From: Thauera sp.
GTDB taxonomy: Bacteria > Pseudomonadota > Gammaproteobacteria > Burkholderiales > Rhodocyclaceae
Length of the DNA stretch: 12,785 bases
NCBI GenBank assembly: GCA_003446655.1
Contig: DMCZ01000011.1
Coordinates: 7,293-20,077, forward strand
Reading direction: 5' to 3'
Shown: piece after piece, positions 6,285-12,785 of the stretch
Layout: the number at the start of each line of letters is the position of its first letter
Position numbering within the stretch: position 1 is the stretch's first letter
Position numbers and translations under genes: made by a program
Notes under the pieces: model-generated
The model's database searches: none
Seen by the model: the letters and a program-made list of their open reading frames with translations, nothing else
What the model was told of the DNA's origin: nothing

Positions 6285-6902
6285 ATGAACCCCGCGCCCC
6301 GCATCTATCTCGCCTCCAAGAGCCCCCGCCGCCGCGACCTGCTGCGCCAGATCGGCGTCCAGTTCGACGTGCTCACCTTCCGCTCCGGCGAACGCGGCGA
6401 GGATGCCGACGTCGACGAGACACCGGTCGCAGGCGAGGCGGTCGAGCGCTACGTCGAGCGCCTCGCGCTCGCCAAGGCGCAGGCCGGCGTCCGCCGCGTG
6501 CGCTGGCGCAAGATGCTCGCGCACCCGGTGCTGGCGGCCGACACCACGCTCGAGCTCGACGGCGAGATCATCGGCAAGCCGCGTGACGCTGCCGATGCCC
6601 ACGCCATCCTCGCCCGCCTGTCGGGCCGGCAGCACCGGGTGCTCACGGCGATCGCGATGAGCGACGGCGAGCGCACGCGCAGCCGGCTGTCGGTGAGCGA
6701 GGTGCGCTTCCGCACGCTGTCCGAGCACGACATCCGCCGCTACGTCGCCACCGGCGAGCCGATGGACAAGGCCGGCGCCTATGGCATCCAGGGCCACGCG
6801 GCGATCTTCATCGAGGAGATCCGCGGCAGCTACTCCGGGATCATGGGCCTGCCGCTGTTCGACACGGCCGCGCTGCTCGAAGTCTTCGGTTATCCGCTAT
6901 GA
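6285..6902 (+). CDS. maf: Maf family nucleoside triphosphate pyrophosphatase
   Basis: A 205-residue house-cleaning pyrophosphatase. Maf proteins hydrolyse non-canonical or excess NTPs to NMP plus pyrophosphate; the YhdE-type group prefers dTTP/UTP. Motifs seen are the signature IYLASKSPRRRDLL (7-20), AADTT (84-88) with the catalytic Asp86, IIGKPRD (95-101), GEPMDKAGAYGIQG (157-170) and GSYSGIMGLPLFDT (181-194). The DKAGAYGIQG form and the GLPL ending favour YhdE-like dTTPase/UTPase over the YceF (m7GTP) group. Length is typical. ATG 6285 gives the standard start, although no clear ribosome binding site precedes it. The stop lies 13 bases before the rng ATG, a pairing (maf-rng) conserved in proteobacteria. 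Confidence 0.94.
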   Translation: MNPAPRIYLASKSPRRRDLLRQIGVQFDVLTFRSGERGEDADVDETPVAGEAVERYVERLALAKAQAGVRRVRWRKMLAHPVLAADTTLELDGEIIGKPRDAADAHAILARLSGRQHRVLTAIAMSDGERTRSRLSVSEVRFRTLSEHDIRRYVATGEPMDKAGAYGIQGHAAIFIEEIRGSYSGIMGLPLFDTAALLEVFGYPL

Positions 6903-6915
6903 GCGCGCGCCGGCC

Positions 6916-8366
<1,451 letters not shown>

Positions 8367-8370
<4 letters not shown>

Positions 8371-8822
8371 GCGCGGCGGCGATGCGCGGGTCGTGGTTCG
8401 CGCTGGCCGCGGTCGCCTGCCTGATGGCGGCGGCGACGGCCTTCGGGCGCCAGCCGGTGCAGGCGCTCGCGCTGGCGGCGCCCTCGTACCTGCTGCTCGC
8501 CGCCAACCTGTTCGTGATCGCTCGCTTCGCCGGCGATCGGGCAGACCCTTCCGTGCTGGGCCTGGATCGCGAGGTCGCCAAATGGGGCTACCTGCTGATC
8601 GCGATCGTCGCCTACGCCTGGCTGGTGCTGATGGTCGCCAACGACTGGTTGCCGCAGAAGAGCGCAGCCGCGGCGCTGACGGTGGCGCTGTCCTTTCCCG
8701 CCGGGCGCGACCTGATCGAACACGCCGACGACCCGCTCAGCCTCGGCCCCGCCGTCCGGCGCAGCCTCGCCGCGGTGCTGATCCACGGCACGGTTCTGGC
8801 GGCCGCGCTCGCGTTTCTATGA
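8367..8822 (+). CDS. Small membrane protein of unknown function coupled to rng
   Basis: A 151-residue protein I do not recognise. Hydrophobic segments near 10-26, 33-53, 74-91 and 133-150, with a weaker one at 97-111, suggest an integral membrane protein of four or five spans. A charged segment (FAGDRADPSVLGLDREVAK, 54-72) and a loop with DLIEHADDPLSLG (115-127) separate spans. The GTG at 8367 overlaps the rng stop (GTGA), implying translational coupling; ATG 8382 is the in-frame alternative and would remove five residues. It is the last gene of the plus-strand block and ends 10 bases before the stop of the convergent livF. Codon usage looks like that of its neighbours. A role linked to RNase G or membrane anchoring is only positional speculation. 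Confidence 0.75.
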
Positions 8823-8832
8823 GGGCGGTCGC

Positions 8833-9552
8833 CTACACCCCCAGGTAACGCGTCCACAGCTCGCGCCGGGCGCCCAGCTCGGCCGACGAGCCCTGCCAGC
8901 CGATGCGTCCGCGCTCGAGGATCAGATTGCGATCGGCCAGCGGCAGCAGCTTCTCCACGTACTTGTCCACGATCAGCGTGGTCTGCCCCTGCGCCTTGAG
9001 CAAGGCCAGGCAGCGCCAGATCTCGTCGCGGATCACCGGCGCGAGACCTTCGGTGGCCTCGTCGAGGATCAGCAGGCGAGGGTTCGTCGACAGCGCGCGC
9101 GCGATCGCCAGCATCTGCTGCTCACCGCCCGAGAGCTGGTTGCCCATGTGTCCGGCGCGCTCGGCCAGGCGGGGGAACAGCCCGTAGAGACGCTCGAGCG
9201 TCCAGGGCTCGGCGCTCCGGTTGCGCCTGGCAGCGAAGGCGATGAGGTGCTCGCGGACGGTGAGATTCGGGAAGCATTGCCGGCCCTCGGGCACCAGCGC
9301 CACGCCGAGCCGGGCGATGAGGTCGGCGCGCGCGCCGTGGATGGGCTGGCCGTCGAACCGGATCTCGCCGCCATGCGGCGTCAGACCGCCGACCACGGAC
9401 TTGATCGTGGTGCTCTTGCCCATGCCGTTGCGCCCGAGCAGCGCCACGACCTCGCCGGGCCGGATATCGAAATCCAGCCCGAACAGCACCTGGCTGGCCC
9501 CATAGCCCGCCTCCAGTCCGTGGCAACTCAGCAGCGGCAGCGCAGGGCTCAT
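8833..9552 (-). CDS. livF: Branched-chain-amino-acid-type ABC transporter ATP-binding protein LivF
   Basis: A 239-residue ATPase, the second nucleotide-binding subunit of a HAAT-family importer, at the cytoplasmic face of LivHM. Visible are Walker A GRNGMGKST (40-48), the Q-loop region VPEGRQCFPNLTVREH (87-102), ABC signature LSGGEQQ (140-146), Walker B LLILDEATEGLAP (160-172) and the D-loop region. The EGLAP after Walker B and the VPEGR motif identify the LivF rather than the LivG type. The switch (H-loop) segment reads TTLIVDKYVEKLLPLADR, placing Lys197 where LivF members often carry Gln and other ABC ATPases carry His. The ATG (9552-9550) overlaps the livG stop (ATGA), with GAGGCGG 4 bases upstream. 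Substrate not determinable; the liv name denotes the family. Confidence 0.93.
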   Translation of the reverse strand: MSPALPLLSCHGLEAGYGASQVLFGLDFDIRPGEVVALLGRNGMGKSTTIKSVVGGLTPHGGEIRFDGQPIHGARADLIARLGVALVPEGRQCFPNLTVREHLIAFAARRNRSAEPWTLERLYGLFPRLAERAGHMGNQLSGGEQQMLAIARALSTNPRLLILDEATEGLAPVIRDEIWRCLALLKAQGQTTLIVDKYVEKLLPLADRNLILERGRIGWQGSSAELGARRELWTRYLGV

Positions 9553-10328
9553 CGCACCGCCTCGCGCCTGCGCGTGAGCGGGGCCGGCGCCTCCGTACCG
9601 AGATACACCGACTGCACCTCGGGATGGCCCCTCACATGCGCGGCATCGCCCGATGTCAGCACCTTTCCATACACCAGCACCGAGATGCGGTCAGCGAGCT
9701 CGAACACCGCGTCCATGTCGTGCTCGATGAGCAGGATTGCCGTCTCGCTGGCGAGGCTGCGAATCAGCGCCACCATCTGCGCCGAGTCCTCGGGCCCCAT
9801 GCCCGCCATCGGCTCGTCGAGCAGCAACAGCCTGGGCCGGGACGCGAGCGCGAGCGCCACATCGAGCCGCTTCTGCACCCCATGCGGCAAGGTGCCGGCG
9901 TTGCGGTCCAGCATCTCGGTCAGCCCCACCCGCTGCGCCAGCGCCTCGGCGCGCTGCTGCAGCGCGTGCTCGGCGTCGCGCCGCGCCAGGCAACGAAAGC
10001 TCGAACCGGACTGCGCCTGCACCGCCAGCATCAGGTTGTCGCGTACCGAGTCGTTGCGGAACACGCTGGTGATCTGGAAACAGCGCGCGAGACCGTGGCG
10101 GCTGCGCTGGTGAGGCGCAAGCGCGGTCAGGTCGACGCCATCGAGCACGACGCGCCCGGCATCCGCTGCCAGCAACCCGGAGATCAGGTTGACCAGCGTC
10201 GACTTGCCCGCGCCGTTCGGGCCGATCAGCGCGTGGATTTCGCCGCGCTCGACCGCGAGGTCGACGTGGTCGGTGGCAAGCAGGCCGCCGAAGCGCTTGA
10301 CCAGGCCTTCGGCCCTGAAGAGGCTCAT
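9549..10328 (-). CDS. livG: Branched-chain-amino-acid-type ABC transporter ATP-binding protein LivG
   Basis: A 259-residue ATPase pairing with LivF. Motifs are Walker A GPNGAGKST (36-44), the Q-loop segment CFQITSVFRNDSVRDNL (83-99), a degenerate signature LPHGVQKRLD (147-156), Walker B LLLLDEPMAGMGPED (167-181) and H-loop LLIEHDMD (199-206) with His203. The MAGMGPE stretch and the IEHDMD motif fit LivG. The signature has Pro-His in place of the usual Ser-Gly or Ser-Tyr, and Val in place of the usual Gln/Glu after HG. The open frame runs upstream into livM, but ATG 10328 with the strong AAGGAGG site (10342-10336), 7 bases away, and the MSLFRAEGLVKRFGG opening fix the start. It overlaps livM and livF by 4 bases each. 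Confidence 0.93.
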   Translation of the reverse strand: MSLFRAEGLVKRFGGLLATDHVDLAVERGEIHALIGPNGAGKSTLVNLISGLLAADAGRVVLDGVDLTALAPHQRSRHGLARCFQITSVFRNDSVRDNLMLAVQAQSGSSFRCLARRDAEHALQQRAEALAQRVGLTEMLDRNAGTLPHGVQKRLDVALALASRPRLLLLDEPMAGMGPEDSAQMVALIRSLASETAILLIEHDMDAVFELADRISVLVYGKVLTSGDAAHVRGHPEVQSVYLGTEAPAPLTRRREAVR

Positions 10329-11329
10329 CGCGCCGCCTCCTTGCCGGCGCGGCGCTCGAACAGCGCCGAGACACCTTGCGGGGCATGGAACACCACCAGC
10401 AGCAGCAAGACACCGAGCGGCCAGTGCCAGTAGTCGGTGTGCATCTTCAGCGCTTCCTCGAGCGCCAGCCACAGCGCCACGCCAAGCGGCGCGCCCCAGC
10501 GCCGGCCAAGACCGCCGAGCATCACCATCACTAGCAGCAGCGCCGACTGCGTCCAGTGCATCAGTGACGGACTGACGAAGGCGTTGTGGCTGGCGAGCAG
10601 TCCGCCGGCCAGGCCCGCCACCGCACCGGCGGCGATGAAGCCGGCGAGCTTCAGGCGGAAGACCGGGTAGCCGAGCGCCACCATGCGCGTCTCGTTGTCG
10701 CGGATGCCACGCAGCGCGTGGCCGTAGCGCGAGTGCGCCACGCGGCTGAAGAGCGCAAAGATCAGCGCCGCGATCGCCAGCACCACCCAGTAGAAGACCT
10801 GGGCATGCGCGCCATCGAGCCATGCGCCCATCTCCAGGGGGGTGTAGAGGCCGTAGCCGTCGTCGCCGCCCCAGGTGCGCAGCGACACCGCGAGGTAGTA
10901 GAGCATCTGCGCGAAGGCGAGCGTGATCATGATGAAATACACCCCGCGCGTGCGCAGCGACACCGCCCCGATCGCGGCCGCCGCCAGCCCGGCGATCACG
11001 GCCGCGCTCCCCCAGGCCAGCCAGGCCGAGGAGACCCCCGCCTCGACCAGGGCCACTACGGTGTACGCGCCGACGCCGATGAAGCCGGCGTGCCCCAGCG
11101 CCGCCATGCCGCCGTAGCCGAGGATGAAGTTGAGGCTGGTCGCGGCGATGGCCACGATCAGCACCCGACGCACGAAGCCGACGTAGTACTCCAGCCCAAA
11201 GGCCGGCGCGACCAGCGGAAACGCCGCGAGCAGCGCCAGCACCAGCCAGGGCAGACGCCGCACGAGCCCGGGGAGATGGGCGCTGTGCCTGCCGGCGGGC
11301 TTGCGCACGGGGTCCTCCATCGGCCTCAC
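10325..11329 (-). CDS. livM: Branched-chain-amino-acid-type ABC transporter permease LivM
   Basis: A 334-residue inner-membrane permease of the HAAT family that forms the channel with LivH. The family signature is LNFILGYGGMAALGHAGFIG (66-85). The cytoplasmic coupling region that contacts the ATPases is RYGHALRGIRDNETRMVALG (201-220), followed by FRLKLAGFIAAGAVAGLAGG (224-243). Eight or more hydrophobic spans are distributed between about 28 and 315. The start is probably the GTG at 11329-11327, which overlaps the livH stop as GTGA. An in-frame ATG at 11320 with GAGG only 3 bases upstream is a fair alternative and would remove three residues. The C-terminus ends in a short charged tail and overlaps livG by 4 bases. 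Confidence 0.93.
   Translation of the reverse strand: MRPMEDPVRKPAGRHSAHLPGLVRRLPWLVLALLAAFPLVAPAFGLEYYVGFVRRVLIVAIAATSLNFILGYGGMAALGHAGFIGVGAYTVVALVEAGVSSAWLAWGSAAVIAGLAAAAIGAVSLRTRGVYFIMITLAFAQMLYYLAVSLRTWGGDDGYGLYTPLEMGAWLDGAHAQVFYWVVLAIAALIFALFSRVAHSRYGHALRGIRDNETRMVALGYPVFRLKLAGFIAAGAVAGLAGGLLASHNAFVSPSLMHWTQSALLLVMVMLGGLGRRWGAPLGVALWLALEEALKMHTDYWHWPLGVLLLLVVFHAPQGVSALFERRAGKEAAR
10336..10342 (-). promoter_or_regulatory. Strong ribosome binding site of livG inside the livM end
   Basis: AAGGAGG on the minus strand, 7 bases before the livG ATG (10328), is the best Shine-Dalgarno match in the window. It lies within the last livM codons. It rules out longer livG starts and suggests livG is initiated efficiently even though it overlaps livM. 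Confidence 0.8.
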
Positions 11330-12246
11330 CCGCGTGCGGGGAACAGCCCCGCGGGTTTGAGCGCCAGCACCGCCGCCATCAGCACGTACATCGAGATGCC
11401 CGCCAGCGCCGGGCCAAGGTCGGCCGCCACCGCAGGCGGCAGAACCGCGCGCAGCGCCGGCGGCAGGAAGGCGCGGCCGGCGGTGTCGACCATACCGACC
11501 AGCAGCGCGGCCACGAAGGCGCCGCGCACCGAGCCGATGCCGCCGATGACGATCACCACCAGCGCCGGGATCAGGATCGCCTCGCCCATGCCGATCTGCA
11601 CCGAGCTGATCGGCGCCATCAGCGCCCCCGCCAGCGCCGCCAGCCCGGCGCCAAGCGCGAACACGAAGGCGAACACCGCACCGACACGCACGCCCATGAA
11701 TTCGGCCATCTGACGATTGGACGCGCCGGCGCGCACCAGCATGCCGATGCGGGTGTTGTTGACCAGCAGATAGAGCCCGAACGCCACCGCCAGCCCGGCG
11801 CAGATCAAGAGCAGGCGGTAGGACGGATACGGCAGCCCGTCGAGCAGCTGGACTGGCCCGGCCAGCGCCGCCGGCGTGGACGCCAGCAGCGGCGCCACGC
11901 CCCAGATTGCCTTCACCACGTCATCGGCGATCAGGATGATGCCGAAGGTGGCCAGCACCTGGACGAGGTGATCGCGCCGGTACAGACGGCGCACCACCAC
12001 GAGCTCGAGCACCGCCGCCACGGCCACCGTCACCGCCACCGCCAGGGCGACGCCAAGCGCAAACGAGGCGCTCGCCTCATGCACGCGCGCAGCGACGTAG
12101 GCCCCGGCCATGTACAGCGAGCCGTGGGCGAGATTCATGGTGTCCATGATGCCGAACACCAGGGTGAGGCCGGCAGCGATCAGGAACAGCATCAGACCGT
12201 AGCCCAGGCCGTTGAGCAGCTGCTCGAGGACGAAGATGGCATCCAT
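11326..12246 (-). CDS. livH: Branched-chain-amino-acid-type ABC transporter permease LivH
   Basis: A 306-residue permease, partner of LivM. The N-terminal signature GLTLVFGIMDTMNLAHGSLY (26-45) followed by MAGAYVA is typical of LivH. The coupling-loop region NNTRIGMLVRAGASNRQMAE (162-181) contacts an ATPase, and VIGGIGSVRGAFVAALLVG is a conserved late segment. About eight membrane spans are expected. No clear Shine-Dalgarno sequence precedes the ATG (12246-12244), so translation may be weak or depend on the upstream region. It lies 89 bases after livK, the only real gap in this operon, and that gap contains two potential stem-loops. Confidence 0.94.
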   Translation of the reverse strand: MDAIFVLEQLLNGLGYGLMLFLIAAGLTLVFGIMDTMNLAHGSLYMAGAYVAARVHEASASFALGVALAVAVTVAVAAVLELVVVRRLYRRDHLVQVLATFGIILIADDVVKAIWGVAPLLASTPAALAGPVQLLDGLPYPSYRLLLICAGLAVAFGLYLLVNNTRIGMLVRAGASNRQMAEFMGVRVGAVFAFVFALGAGLAALAGALMAPISSVQIGMGEAILIPALVVIVIGGIGSVRGAFVAALLVGMVDTAGRAFLPPALRAVLPPAVAADLGPALAGISMYVLMAAVLALKPAGLFPARG

Positions 12247-12257
12247 GTGGAGTCGTC

Positions 12258-12301
12258 GGACCGTGGAGCGGACTCAGCCACGGCCTTGACGGGCAAGCCC
12301 G
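12258..12301 (-). promoter_or_regulatory. Stem-loops between livK and livH
   Basis: Two inverted repeats lie in the 89-base livK-livH gap. CCGTGG (12261-12266) is complementary to CCACGG (12278-12283) across an 11-base loop. CGGGC (12290-12294) and GCCCG (12297-12301) form a compact hairpin around AA, realistically a ggg/ccc core with a 4-base loop. In ABC-import operons such structures after the binding-protein gene often protect its mRNA or cause partial termination, giving more binding protein than permease. No T-run follows on the minus strand, so attenuation or stabilisation is inference. Confidence 0.4.
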
Positions 12302-12335
12302 CGTCCGCTGGCATCCGTCCGCACCGGCCTGCGCC

Positions 12336-12785
12336 TTACATCTTGCACGCGCCGACGTAGGCGTCCTGATGCTGCTCCAGGGTCACCCCCACCAGCTTGT
12401 TGGTGATGCGGCCCTCGGCGTCCTTGCCCACTTCGCGCAGGTAGTAGTTCTGCACCGGGAAGTTGTTGGCGCCGTACTTGAACTCGCCGCGCACCGACTT
12501 GAAGCTCGGGTTCTTCAGCGCGTTCAGCACCGCCTCGCGGTCTTCGACCTTGCCGCCGACGTCGCGCACCGCGGCGTCCATCGCCATCACGGTGTCGTAG
12601 GCCATCGCCGCGTACACGGACGGGTAGCGGCCGGCGTACTTCTGGCGGAAGGCGGCGACGAACTCGGCGTTGGCCGGGTTCTGCAGGTCGTGCGTCCAGT
12701 GCGCGGTGTTGAGCACGCCGAGCATCGGCTCGCCCACCGCCTGGATCACGTCCTCGTCGGCCGAGAAGCCGGGCGCGATCAGCGG
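12336..12785 (-). CDS. livK: Periplasmic substrate-binding protein of the Liv-type ABC importer (C-terminal part)
   Basis: The last 149 residues of a type-1 periplasmic binding protein (Peripla_BP_6 / Leu-Ile-Val-binding family); the N-terminus with its signal peptide lies beyond position 12785. The visible part begins PLIAPGFSADEDVIQAVGEP at the edge. It contains FVAAFRQKYAGRYPSVYAAM and YDTVMAMDAAV, typical of the helix in this fold that carries ligand-side residues, then VRGEFKYGANNFPVQNYYLR. The ending DAYVGACKM is common in this subgroup. The frame is open to the edge, so the internal GTG at 12749 is not a start. It is the first visible gene of the operon; the promoter is outside. Some members of this family bind compounds other than branched-chain amino acids (amides, urea, aromatic acids), and the visible half does not settle the ligand. 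Confidence 0.92.
   Translation of the reverse strand, partial: PLIAPGFSADEDVIQAVGEPMLGVLNTAHWTHDLQNPANAEFVAAFRQKYAGRYPSVYAAMAYDTVMAMDAAVRDVGGKVEDREAVLNALKNPSFKSVRGEFKYGANNFPVQNYYLREVGKDAEGRITNKLVGVTLEQHQDAYVGACKM

Noticed and set aside
9549..10823. Apparent 424-residue protein that would fuse a LivM-overlapping segment to LivG
   Set aside because: The extra N-terminal part is livM read out of frame. The strong AAGGAGG and ATG at 10328 fix livG at 259 residues.

Overview
This is a GC-rich window with dense coding and short gaps. It looks like ordinary chromosome from a betaproteobacterium, most plausibly Rhodocyclales of the Thauera/Azoarcus type. That placement is inferred from gene content and order (the nadD-rsfS-rlmH-maf-rng run, a DUF2782 gene near thrB, BPSS1780-type membrane proteins). 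No 16S or other taxonomic marker is present. Seventeen protein-coding genes can be supported, one of them cut by the right edge. I see no rRNA, tRNA, CRISPR array, prophage or complete insertion sequence.

Left part, plus strand (1-4471): a LOG-family nucleotide-monophosphate phosphoribohydrolase-type gene, a small exported DUF2782 protein, a deoxyinosine/uracil-type DNA glycosylase, homoserine kinase (thrB, threonine synthesis), and two adjacent, visibly related multi-span membrane proteins of the BPSS1780 type. The glycosylase gene begins with an odd segment that folds into a long imperfect hairpin.

Middle part, plus strand (4461-8822): a conserved housekeeping cluster. It holds nadD (NAD synthesis), rsfS (ribosome silencing), rlmH (23S rRNA methylation), a maf-type nucleotide pyrophosphatase and rng (RNase G). 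A small membrane protein of unknown function follows, its start codon overlapping the rng stop. The theme is NAD supply, ribosome maturation and RNA processing.

Right part, minus strand (8833-12785): a complete branched-chain-amino-acid-type (HAAT family) ABC importer read right to left as livK (partial), livH, livM, livG, livF. The four transport genes are chained by 4-base stop/start overlaps, which suggests translational coupling. An 89-base gap with two potential stem-loops separates the binding-protein gene from livH. The true substrate cannot be read from the sequence. The two operon blocks converge with only 10 bases between their stop codons and no visible terminator.

I did not find a clearly new biological system. 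The points most worth a second look are the palindromic segment inside the glycosylase gene, the non-standard residues in the two Liv ATPases, the tandem BPSS1780 paralogues, the unknown membrane gene coupled to rng, and a possible REP/RAYT-type repeat end at the left edge.
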